Origin: Hyphomicrobiales bacterium
GTDB taxonomy: Bacteria > Pseudomonadota > Alphaproteobacteria > Rhizobiales > Beijerinckiaceae
Direction: 5' to 3'
Length of the DNA: 5,352 nt
Assembly: GCA_028290125.1 (NCBI GenBank)
Contig: JAQGKM010000335.1
Coordinates: 1-5,352, forward strand
Part shown: positions 1 through 5,352 of the stretch, one piece after another
Layout of the letters: each line of letters starts with the position of its first letter
Position numbering within the stretch: position 1 is the stretch's first letter
Notes under the pieces: model-generated
Database searches by the model: none
Told to the model about the DNA's origin: nothing
Seen by the model: only the letters and a program-made list of their open reading frames with translations
Translations under genes and position numbers: made by a program

Positions 1-1260
1 ACGCGCGCCGTCGAACATGCGCGCGGCTACGTCACCGGCGGCACCTTGTTCGAAGAGCTCGGCTTCTACTATGTCGGGCCGATCGACGGGCACAATCTCG
101 ACCAGCTGCTGCCGGTGCTGAAGAACGTCCGCGACACCGATGTCGGCGGCCCGGTGCTGATCCATGTCGTGACCCAGAAGGGCAAGGGCTATGCGCCCGC
201 CGAAGCCTCCGAGGACAAGTATCACGGCGTCAACACGTTCGATGTCGTCACCGGCGCGCAAGCGAAGCCGAAGGCGAATGCGCCCTCCTACACAAGGGTT
301 TTCGCCGACAGCCTGATCAAGGAAGCGCGCAAGGACGACAAGATCGTCGCCATCAGCGCCGCCATGCCGACCGGCACCGGACTTGATGTCTTCGGCCAGG
401 AATTTCCGACCCGCACCTTCGACGTCGGCATCGCCGAACAGCATGCCGTGACTTTTGCGGCGGGGCTGGCGACTGAAGGCTACAAGCCGTTCTGCGCGAT
501 CTACTCGACCTTCCTGCAGCGCGCCTACGACCAGGTCGTGCACGACGTCTCGATCCAGCGCCTGCCGGTGCGGTTCGCGATCGACCGCGCCGGCCTCGTC
601 GGCGCCGACGGCGCCACGCATGCGGGCTCGTTCGATGTCGCCTACCTCGGCTGCCTGCCCGAGATGACCATCATGGCGGCGGCGGACGAAGCCGAACTGG
701 TCCATATGGTCGCGACTGCGGCGGCCTATGACGACGGCCCGATCGCCTTCCGCTATCCGCGCGGAGAGGGCGTCGGCGTCGACATGCCGGAATTCGGCGT
801 GCCGCTCGAAATCGGCAAGGGCCGCGTGCTGCGCGAGGGCACGCGCGTGGCGCTGCTGTCGCTGGGCACGCGCCTCGCGGAATCGCTGAAGGCCGCCGAA
901 GTTCTGGCCGCCCATGGCCTTTCGACCACGGTCGCGGACGCCCGCTTCGCCAAGCCGCTGGACCGCGATCTCGTCCGCCGCCTCGCCGCCAATCATGAAG
1001 TGCTGATCACCATCGAGGAAGGCAGCGTCGGCGGGTTCGGCTCCTTCGTGATGCAGGCGCTCGCGGAAGATGGCGCGTTCGACGGGACCGGCGCCACGGC
1101 GCTGAAATTCCGCTCCATGGTCCTGCCCGACGTCTACCTCGATCACGACAAGCCCGACCGCCTCTACGCGCAGGCAGGTCTCGACGCCAAGGCCATCGTC
1201 GCCAAGGTGCTGGGCGTGCTGGGCCGCAGTGAAGAAGCGGCGAAGAGCCTGATTGCGTGA
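1..1260 (+). CDS. dxs: 1-deoxy-D-xylulose-5-phosphate synthase (DXS), 5' end outside window
   Basis: Thiamine-diphosphate enzyme that condenses pyruvate with glyceraldehyde 3-phosphate to DXP, the entry step of the cytosolic MEP isoprenoid pathway; DXP also feeds thiamine and, in many bacteria, pyridoxal synthesis. The reading frame is open from base 1, giving 419 residues and a TGA stop at 1258-1260. It aligns with E. coli Dxs at a constant offset of 224 residues up to at least the YPRG motif. Visible active-site residues are H75 (E. coli H299), the ThDP-activating E146 in IAEQHAV (E370), Y168 (Y392), R174 (R398), D203 and H207 in the GADGATH motif (D427, H431) and R254 in YPRG (R478). The end of domain I, the pyrimidine-binding transketolase domain (about 96-265) and the C-terminal transketolase domain (about 280-410) are present. 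About 224 N-terminal residues lie upstream of the window; this is an edge effect. Everything visible looks functional. A TTG at 46 is only an internal leucine codon, not a start. Confidence 0.97.
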   Translation, partial: TRAVEHARGYVTGGTLFEELGFYYVGPIDGHNLDQLLPVLKNVRDTDVGGPVLIHVVTQKGKGYAPAEASEDKYHGVNTFDVVTGAQAKPKANAPSYTRVFADSLIKEARKDDKIVAISAAMPTGTGLDVFGQEFPTRTFDVGIAEQHAVTFAAGLATEGYKPFCAIYSTFLQRAYDQVVHDVSIQRLPVRFAIDRAGLVGADGATHAGSFDVAYLGCLPEMTIMAAADEAELVHMVATAAAYDDGPIAFRYPRGEGVGVDMPEFGVPLEIGKGRVLREGTRVALLSLGTRLAESLKAAEVLAAHGLSTTVADARFAKPLDRDLVRRLAANHEVLITIEEGSVGGFGSFVMQALAEDGAFDGTGATALKFRSMVLPDVYLDHDKPDRLYAQAGLDAKAIVAKVLGVLGRSEEAAKSLIA

Positions 1261-1265
1261 GCTGT

Positions 1266-1293
1266 TTGTAAACTGAGCCTTGCTCGGTTAAAT
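1266..1293 (+). promoter_or_regulatory. possible sigma-70-type promoter for vapBC
   Basis: TTGTAA (1266-1271) and TTAAAT (1288-1293) each match four of six consensus bases of the -35 and -10 boxes, with a 16-base spacer. They are the only AT-rich blocks in the dxs-vapB gap. Transcription would begin around 1300, just before the vapB Shine-Dalgarno site, so the leader would be very short. The inverted repeat at 1271-1289 fills the spacer, as expected for an autoregulated toxin-antitoxin promoter. The boxes are weak and the call rests on position as much as on sequence. Confidence 0.35.
1271..1289. promoter_or_regulatory. 19-base inverted repeat, candidate VapBC operator (or dxs 3' hairpin)
   Basis: AACTGAGC (1271-1278) and GCTCGGTT (1282-1289) are inverted 8-base arms around CTT, with one mismatch that would be a G-U pair in RNA. 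The dyad starts 11 bases after the dxs stop and 27 bases before the vapB start, between the possible -35 and -10 boxes. VapB-family antitoxins bind such dyads through their AbrB-type N-terminus, and the VapBC complex represses its own operon, so an operator is the preferred reading. As RNA it could form an 8-bp hairpin, but only TTAAATT follows and there is no run of T, so it is a poor intrinsic terminator for dxs. Confidence 0.45.
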
Positions 1294-1301
1294 TCAGGCG
1301 C

Positions 1302-1309
1302 AGGAGGAG
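1302..1309 (+). promoter_or_regulatory. strong ribosome binding site of vapB
   Basis: AGGAGGAG, containing the full AGGAGG core, ends six bases before the ATG at 1316. It is the best Shine-Dalgarno match in the window and fixes the vapB start. Strong initiation of the antitoxin beside a weak site for the toxin fits the need for antitoxin excess. Confidence 0.8.
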
Positions 1310-1315
1310 CCGACC

Positions 1316-1558
1316 ATGGCGACCGCGCGCGTGATCAGGACCGGCACGAAACAGATGGTCGAGCTGCCGGAAGGCGTTCGGCTTTCCGCCGAGATCGTCG
1401 AAGTGAGGCAGGACGGCGATGACGTCGTGCTGCATCCAGTCATTCGCCCTGCTCGCAAAGCGACGATGGCGGAGATGCTCGACGCCATGGCGGCCCTCGG
1501 TGAGCTGATTGGCGATGCGCCCGAGGATCTTCCGCCGGAAGACCGGCCCGGGCTGTGA
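1316..1558 (+). CDS. vapB: VapB-type antitoxin (SpoVT/AbrB-fold DNA-binding domain)
   Basis: 80-residue protein, the usual size for a VapB antitoxin. Residues 5-42 form a typical AbrB/MazE-like swapped-hairpin domain: RTGTKQMVELPEGVRL followed by an acidic strand and VVLHPV. This part is expected to dimerise and bind operator DNA. Residues 48-66 (KATMAEMLDAMAALGELIG) suggest an amphipathic helix and the tail is acidic and proline-rich, as in antitoxins whose C-terminus wraps around the PIN toxin and blocks its active site. The start is set by the AGGAGGAG site at 1302-1309. The stop codon overlaps the vapC start, so the two genes form one operon. By hand count 18 of 80 codons end in A or T (22%), about twice the rate in tlyA, which suggests foreign origin. 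The family call is confident; DNA target and partner specificity are inferred from context. Confidence 0.88.
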   Translation: MATARVIRTGTKQMVELPEGVRLSAEIVEVRQDGDDVVLHPVIRPARKATMAEMLDAMAALGELIGDAPEDLPPEDRPGL

Positions 1559-1968
1559 CTATCGCCTACCTGCTGGACACGAACGCCTGCATTCACCTGC
1601 GCCAAGGGCGCCCGGCGATCTCGGCCCGCATGAATGAGCTGGAGCCCGATCAGGTCGCGATTTCAGTCATCACTTATGGCGAGCTTGCATTTGGGGCGCA
1701 CAGAAGCCCGCAGCGCGAGCGGTCTTTGAGACAGCTCGAAGAAACAACGTCCATGTTCGCGATCCTGCCCTTGCCGGCGGCTGCCGCTGCGCTTTACGGA
1801 CGCATTCGCACTCAACTCACCCGGCAGGGCATGATGATCGGCGCCAACGACCTCTGGATTGCGGCCCACGCGATCGCCAGCGACTACACGCTCGTGAGCG
1901 ACAACACGCGCGAGTTTTCCCGCGTCGAGGGTTTGAGGCTCGAAAACTGGGTCCGCGACGCGTCATGA
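1555..1968 (+). CDS. vapC: VapC-type toxin, PIN-domain ribonuclease
   Basis: 137-residue single PIN domain, a Mg2+-dependent endoribonuclease fold. Conserved acidic residues are all visible: D8 in LLDTN, E43 in YGEL, D99 in GANDLWIA, and D116 with N117 in the SDNTREFSRV motif. The protein resembles the enterobacterial VapC/MvpT branch (compare the MLDTN, MEL, and TNNLREF motifs), whose known members cleave initiator tRNA in the anticodon stem-loop; that target is only an inference here. Translation probably begins at GTG 1555, which overlaps the vapB stop in GTGA; the only nearby purine stretch, GGAAGA at 1537-1542, lies 12 bases upstream, so initiation likely depends on coupling to vapB. About 30 of 137 codons end in A or T. 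No catalytic residue is missing and the frame is intact, so the toxin looks active and would need VapB to be tolerated. Confidence 0.92.
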   Translation: MTIAYLLDTNACIHLRQGRPAISARMNELEPDQVAISVITYGELAFGAHRSPQRERSLRQLEETTSMFAILPLPAAAAALYGRIRTQLTRQGMMIGANDLWIAAHAIASDYTLVSDNTREFSRVEGLRLENWVRDAS

Positions 1969-1977
1969 AAATAATCA

Positions 1978-2043
1978 CCGTCATTGCGAGCGCAGCGAAG
2001 CAATCCAGAGGCCGCGCGTGGGCTCATCCGCTCGCCATGACGG
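1978..2043. repeat. 66-base palindromic repeat element, partly decayed
   Basis: The outer arms, CCGTCATTGCGAGCG (1978-1992) and CGCTCGCCATGACGG (2029-2043), are inverted copies matching at 14 of 15 positions. The left half continues as CAGCGAAGCAATCCAGAG, containing a second small dyad (ATTGC 1983-1987, GCAAT 2000-2004). From memory, the motif GTCATTGCGAGCG-AGCGAAGCAATCC is a very common dispersed palindrome in Bradyrhizobium, Rhodopseudomonas and relatives; in full copies the right half mirrors it with CTGGATTGCTTCG. Here that inner right part has decayed. It begins nine bases after the vapC stop and ends seven bases before the preferred tlyA start. It may give a hairpin at the 3' end of vapBC mRNA, but no T-run follows. 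Copy number in this genome cannot be seen from one copy. Confidence 0.75.
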
Positions 2044-2050
2044 CTCGCGC

Positions 2051-2785
2051 GTGACGCGCATCCGCGCCGATCTGCTGCTTGTCGAACGCGGGCTGTTCGA
2101 GAGCCGCGCCAAGGCGCGCGAGGCCATCGAGGCCGGGCTCGTCTTCGTCAGTGGCGCGGCCGTGCGCAAGCCGTCCGACTTGCTGGACGGCGCCGCCGAC
2201 ATTTCCGCCACCGCCCCCTACCCCTGGGTGTCGCGCGGCGGGCTGAAGCTCGTCGAGGGGCTGGCGCATTTCGGAATCGATCCCGCCGGTCTCGTCTGCC
2301 TCGACGTCGGGTCCTCCACGGGCGGCTTCACCCATGTGCTGTTGTCGCGTGGCGCGGCGCTGGTTTATGCGGTCGATGTCGGCCAGGGCCAGCTGCACGC
2401 CAGCCTGCAGGGCGAGCCGCGCGTCGTCTCGCTGGAAAAGACCGACGCCCGCGACCTCGATGCGACGCTCATCCCGCAGGCGCCCCAGCTGGTCGTCTGC
2501 GACGCCAGCTTCATCTCGCTCAAGCTCGTCCTGAAGCAGGCGCTGGCGCTGGCCGAGCCCGGCGCGCGGCTCATCGCGCTCATCAAGCCGCAATTCGAGG
2601 CTGGACGCGCCGCCCTGAAGAAGGGCGTGGTCAAGGATGCCGCCATTCACGGGGCGGTCTGCCGCGATATCGAGGATTGGCTCGCCAGTCAGGGCTGGAA
2701 AGTGCTAGGGGTCACGCCTTCGCCGATCACAGGCGGCGACGGGAATGTGGAATTCCTGACCGCTGCGGAAAAACCCCTGACATGA
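2051..2785 (+). CDS. tlyA: TlyA family rRNA (cytidine-2'-O)-methyltransferase
   Basis: Transfers methyl from S-adenosylmethionine to a cytidine 2'-OH of rRNA; known family members act on C1920 of 23S rRNA and some also on C1409 of 16S rRNA. Often annotated as hemolysin A. From GTG 2051 it has 244 residues. An S4 RNA-binding domain covers about 3-62, followed by an FtsJ/RrmJ-type Rossmann methyltransferase with SAM motif DVGSSTGGF (85-93). The K-D-K-E tetrad is K66 (SRGGLKL), D151 (CDASF), K179 (IKPQFE) and E234 (GNVEF), in register with M. tuberculosis TlyA. GTG 2051 is preferred because the conserved S4 start (R-x-D-x-L-L-V-E-R-G) follows at once; GTG 2018 in the same frame has an AGAGG at 2007-2011 but would translate part of the palindromic repeat. 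Only ten residues follow E234, about 20 fewer than in M. tuberculosis, which points to the shorter TlyA type. Its stop overlaps the next start. Confidence 0.93.
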   Translation: MTRIRADLLLVERGLFESRAKAREAIEAGLVFVSGAAVRKPSDLLDGAADISATAPYPWVSRGGLKLVEGLAHFGIDPAGLVCLDVGSSTGGFTHVLLSRGAALVYAVDVGQGQLHASLQGEPRVVSLEKTDARDLDATLIPQAPQLVVCDASFISLKLVLKQALALAEPGARLIALIKPQFEAGRAALKKGVVKDAAIHGAVCRDIEDWLASQGWKVLGVTPSPITGGDGNVEFLTAAEKPLT

Positions 2786-4083
2786 CTGACTTCGAACTGA
2801 ACGCGGAACTCACCATCGCGCGGCTTGGCCAGCGCGGCGAGGGTCTCGCCCGCCACGATGGCGGCATGGTCGCCGTGCCGTTCGCCCTGCCGGGCGAGGT
2901 CGTCCGCGCGGAAATCGACCGCGACCGCGCCAAGCTCGTCGAGGTGCTGTCGCCCAGCGCCGACCGCGTGCCCGCCTTCTGCAAGTGGTTCACCATCTGC
3001 GGCGGCTGCGCCGTGCAGACGCTCGCCTGGCCCCCCTATGCCGACTGGAAGCGCGGCCTCGTGGTCGAGGGCTTGTCGCGCGCCAAGATCGAAACCGACA
3101 TCCGGCCGCTCGTCGACGCGCATGGCGCGGGACGCCGCCGCGCCACCTTCCATGCCCGCGTGCATGACGACGGCGCCGGTCGCAAGCGGCTCGAACTCGG
3201 CTACATGCAGGCGCGTGCGCATTCCATCGTCTCCATCGACCAGTGCCCGATCCTCGATCCGGGCCTCGCGCTCGCGCTCGAGACCGCCCGCGAGGCGGCG
3301 ACCGTGCTCATCCCGCTTGAAAAGCCGCTCGACATCGTCGTCACCACGACGCTCGAGGGACTCGACATCGACATTCGCGGCACGGGGCCGCTCGACTTCG
3401 GCTATCGGCAGGCGCTGATCACCATCGCCGAACGCCACGATCTGGCGCGTGTCTCCAACCATGGCGAGACGATCATCGAGCGTCGCCCGCCGACGCTGCG
3501 CATGGGGCTGGCGCTCGTCACCCTGCCGGCCGGCGGCTTCCTGCAGGCCACCGCCGCGGGCGAAGAAGCGCTCGCCACCCTGGTGCGCGAGGCGCTCGGC
3601 GGCGCCAAGAAGATCGCCGACCTGTTCGCCGGCTCCGGCACATTCGCGCTGCGGCTTGCCGAAAAGGCCGAAGTGCTCGCCGTCGAGGGCGACGCGCCCG
3701 CCATGCGCTCGCTCGCCCGCGCGGCGCACGAGACGGAAGGCCTGCGCCACCTGAAATCGCAACATCGCAATCTCTACACGCGCCCGCTGATGGCGGGAGA
3801 ACTCGACGCTCTCGACGCTGTCGTCTTCGATCCGCCGCGCGCGGGCGCGCAGGCGCAGGCCGAGGCGCTGGCGGTGTCCAGCGTGCTCACCGTCGTCGGC
3901 GTGTCGTGCAACGTGCAGACCTTCGCGCGCGACGCGCGCATTCTCATCGACGGCGGCTACGTGCTCGAGAAAGTCACGCCCGTCGACCAGTTCCGCCATT
4001 CCGCGCATGTCGAACTCGTCGGCGTGTTCAGGAAAGTGAATGTCATGTCGAAGGCGAAGCGCCGCGGCCGCCTTCTCGGCTGA
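2782..4083 (+). CDS. class I SAM-dependent RNA (uracil-C5)-methyltransferase, TrmA/RlmD family
   Basis: Predicted to make 5-methyluridine in rRNA or tRNA. 433 residues, the same length as E. coli RlmD (RumA). A TRAM-like N-terminal region (about 5-58) precedes a 4Fe-4S site of C67, C73, C76 (C-x5-CGGC) and C155 (DQCPI). The Rossmann domain follows: GGFLQ with Q255, SAM motif DLFAGSGTF (280-288), FDPPRAGA (349-356), nucleophile C376 in VSCN, and general base E411 in AHVE. The 35-residue C376-E411 spacing equals C389-E424 of RumA. One oddity is Val after CN where RumA has Pro. The short tail is basic (KAKRRGR), useful for RNA contact. ATG 2782 overlaps the tlyA stop in ATGA and matches the family N-terminus; the frame stays open upstream to 2677, but those 35 codons are tlyA sequence in another frame. 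23S U1939 is the likeliest target, but U747 or tRNA U54 cannot be excluded, so no gene symbol is given. Confidence 0.92.
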   Translation: MTDFELNAELTIARLGQRGEGLARHDGGMVAVPFALPGEVVRAEIDRDRAKLVEVLSPSADRVPAFCKWFTICGGCAVQTLAWPPYADWKRGLVVEGLSRAKIETDIRPLVDAHGAGRRRATFHARVHDDGAGRKRLELGYMQARAHSIVSIDQCPILDPGLALALETAREAATVLIPLEKPLDIVVTTTLEGLDIDIRGTGPLDFGYRQALITIAERHDLARVSNHGETIIERRPPTLRMGLALVTLPAGGFLQATAAGEEALATLVREALGGAKKIADLFAGSGTFALRLAEKAEVLAVEGDAPAMRSLARAAHETEGLRHLKSQHRNLYTRPLMAGELDALDAVVFDPPRAGAQAQAEALAVSSVLTVVGVSCNVQTFARDARILIDGGYVLEKVTPVDQFRHSAHVELVGVFRKVNVMSKAKRRGRLLG

Positions 4084-4095
4084 CGCGGCCCGGCG

Positions 4096-4100
4096 TAGGA
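4096..4100 (+). promoter_or_regulatory. ribosome binding site of the FAD-linked dehydrogenase
   Basis: TAGGA lies seven bases before the ATG at 4108 and supports that start. The whole gap after the methyltransferase gene is 24 bases with no promoter-like or terminator-like structure, so the dehydrogenase is probably read from the same transcript. Confidence 0.55.
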
Positions 4101-4107
4101 TCGGACC

Positions 4108-5352
4108 ATGCTGGACGAACCTGAAACCACCCTGCCGGCGCGTCTGGCGGCCATCGTCGGCGCGAAGCATGTCATCGCGGATGCGGGCGAGATGACCGCC
4201 TGGCTCACCGAGCCGCGCGACCTCTTCCACGGCCGCGCGGCCTGCGTCGTGCGGCCGGGCTCGACCGATGAGGTCGCGGCCGTGCTGCGGCTGTGCCACG
4301 AGACGGGCACGCCGGTCGTGCCGCAGGGCGGCAACACGGGCCTCGTGGGCGGACAGTCGCCCGACGCGTCAGGCGCGCAGGTCATCCTCTCGCTCACGCG
4401 CATGGACAAAATGCGCGAGCTCGACGTTCCCTCCAACACGATGATCGTCGAAGCCGGCATGACGCTCCTGCGGGCGCAGGACATCGCCGAACAGGCCGAC
4501 CGCCTGTTCCCGCTGTCGCTGGCGTCCGAAGGCTCGTGCACCGTCGGCGGCAATCTCTCGACCAACGCCGGCGGCACTGCCGTGCTCGCCTACGGCAATG
4601 CGCGCGATCTCGTGCAGGGACTCGAAGTCGTGCTCGCCGATGGGCGCGTGCTGAACAATCTGTCGAAGCTGAAGAAAGACAACACCGGCTACGACCTGAA
4701 GCACCTCTTCATGGGGTCTGAAGGCACGCTCGGCATCATCACCGCCGCCGTGCTGAAACTCTATCCGCGCCCGCGCAGCACCGAGACGGCCTTCATCGGC
4801 CTGCAAAACCCGCAGCGCGCGCTCGACCTCTTCCTGCTGGCGCAAGCGCAAGCCGGGAACGATGTGAAGACGTTCGAACTGGTGCCGCGCATCGGCATCG
4901 ACTTCGCGCTGATGCATGGCGCCAACACGCGCGAGCCTTTGGCGTCCCGCCACGACTGGTACGTGCTCATCGAAATCGCCTCGCAGGCGGAAATCAGCGC
5001 ACGCATGCTGGGCCTGCTGGAAGAGGCTTTCGCGCAGGGACTTATCGAAAACGCGACGCTTGCCGCCTCGCTCGAACAGGCGCGCGACTTCTGGCGGCTG
5101 CGCGAATTGATGTCGGATGTGCAGAAGCTTGAGGGCGGCTCGATCAAGCACGACGTGTCGGTGCCTGTCGCGCGTGTGCCGGAGTTCATCGCGGCGGCTG
5201 GCGCGGCGATTGCGCGAGCCATGCCCGGCGCGCGGCTGGTGCCATTCGGCCACCTCGGCGATGGCAATATCCACTATAACATTTCGCAACCCGTCGGCGC
5301 GGACAAGCAGGCGTTTCTGGCGCGCTGGCATGAGGCGAACGACATCGTGCAT
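4108..5352 (+). CDS. FAD-binding D-2-hydroxyacid dehydrogenase (D-2-hydroxyglutarate dehydrogenase-like), 3' end outside window
   Basis: Flavoenzyme of the vanillyl-alcohol-oxidase/GlcD superfamily, predicted to oxidise a D-2-hydroxyacid to the 2-keto acid and pass electrons to an acceptor other than NAD. The frame is open for 415 codons to the window edge. The PCMH-type FAD domain (about 40-222) contains PQGGNTGLVGG (72-82), GGNLSTNAGG (147-156) and KDNTGYDLKHLFMGSEGTLG (190-209). The C-terminal FAD-oxidase domain contains R332, S336 and K347, aligning with substrate contacts R386, T390 and K401 of human D2HGDH, and the metal motif FGHLGDGNIHYN with H382, H389 and N391. The third metal ligand, the Glu of SAEHG, should lie about eight residues beyond the edge; family length suggests some 55 residues are missing. 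There is no signal peptide. D-lactate and similar acids remain possible substrates. It is the last gene of the apparent tlyA operon; no functional link to RNA methylation is evident. Confidence 0.9.
   Translation, partial: MLDEPETTLPARLAAIVGAKHVIADAGEMTAWLTEPRDLFHGRAACVVRPGSTDEVAAVLRLCHETGTPVVPQGGNTGLVGGQSPDASGAQVILSLTRMDKMRELDVPSNTMIVEAGMTLLRAQDIAEQADRLFPLSLASEGSCTVGGNLSTNAGGTAVLAYGNARDLVQGLEVVLADGRVLNNLSKLKKDNTGYDLKHLFMGSEGTLGIITAAVLKLYPRPRSTETAFIGLQNPQRALDLFLLAQAQAGNDVKTFELVPRIGIDFALMHGANTREPLASRHDWYVLIEIASQAEISARMLGLLEEAFAQGLIENATLAASLEQARDFWRLRELMSDVQKLEGGSIKHDVSVPVARVPEFIAAAGAAIARAMPGARLVPFGHLGDGNIHYNISQPVGADKQAFLARWHEANDIVH

Noticed and set aside
1..48. Possible truncated dxs pseudogene
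   Set aside because: The frame is open from the first base and aligns in register with E. coli Dxs, so the missing N-terminus is due to the window edge.
1947..1975. Possible tlyA promoter using AATAAT (1970-1975) as -10 box
   Set aside because: AATAAT matches five of six -10 bases, but the sequence 17 bases upstream (CTGGGT) matches only two of six -35 bases, and the palindromic repeat follows directly. Too weak to list.
2038..2055. Five-codon ATG frame ending in the TGA that overlaps GTG 2051
   Set aside because: It could be a leader peptide, but it has no ribosome binding site, and its ATG is part of the palindromic repeat arm, so it is probably coincidence.
2047..2059. GCGCGT-G-ACGCGC inverted repeat across the GTG start of tlyA
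   Set aside because: It is perfect but short and made only of alternating G and C, which arises often by chance in DNA this rich in GC; no support for a regulatory role.
2677..2781. 35-codon upstream extension of the m5U methyltransferase
   Set aside because: It lies wholly within tlyA, is Arg/His-rich and unlike family N-termini, while ATG 2782 gives the expected start and an ATGA overlap.
2689..4299. 536-codon open frame on the minus strand opposite the m5U methyltransferase
   Set aside because: The plus strand encodes a protein with every catalytic and Fe-S residue of its family. Long antisense frames are normal in G/C-ending codon usage, and this one is rich in Arg, Ala and Gly with no recognisable motif.
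4369..5352. 327-codon open frame on the minus strand at the right edge
   Set aside because: It is the shadow of the FAD-dependent dehydrogenase, whose plus-strand frame has clear FAD and metal-binding motifs and simply runs off the window.
1..5352. An undescribed multi-gene system
   Set aside because: Every gene belongs to a known family and no unexplained coding region or repeat array remains. Only the vapBC insertion and its flanking elements are accessory.

Overview
This window comes from the chromosome of a high-GC alphaproteobacterium, most likely in the order Hyphomicrobiales (rhizobia and relatives). The evidence is the strong G/C preference at third codon positions, the gene order dxs - tlyA - TrmA/RlmD-type methyltransferase - FAD-linked oxidase (recalled from this group, not searched), and a palindromic repeat resembling one I remember as abundant in Bradyrhizobium and Rhodopseudomonas. 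The genus cannot be settled from the sequence. All five genes lie on the plus strand, the coding is dense, and no stretch above 300 bases lacks a gene.

Layout. Bases 1-1260 hold the C-terminal two thirds of dxs, the first enzyme of the MEP isoprenoid pathway. The 55-base gap after it contains a 19-base inverted repeat, a weak promoter-like pair and a strong Shine-Dalgarno site. Next is a type II toxin-antitoxin pair, vapB (1316-1558) and vapC (1555-1968), joined by a 4-base GTGA overlap. An 82-base gap follows, most of it a decayed 66-base palindromic element (1978-2043). tlyA (2051-2785) encodes an rRNA 2'-O-methyltransferase. It overlaps by ATGA with a 433-residue RNA m5U methyltransferase of the TrmA/RlmD family (2782-4083). 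After 24 bases begins an FAD-dependent D-2-hydroxyacid dehydrogenase resembling D-2-hydroxyglutarate dehydrogenase (4108 to the right edge), incomplete only because the window ends.

How the genes relate. dxs, tlyA, the m5U methyltransferase and the oxidase are housekeeping genes. The two methyltransferases are probably translated in a coupled way and may modify nearby positions of 23S rRNA. The vapBC pair is the accessory part: it separates dxs from tlyA, and about 22% of its codons end in A or T against about 11% in the first 100 codons of tlyA, so it is probably a later arrival with its own promoter and operator. I found no sign of a previously undescribed system; the points most worth a second look are the vapBC insertion, the inverted repeat before it and the palindromic element after it.
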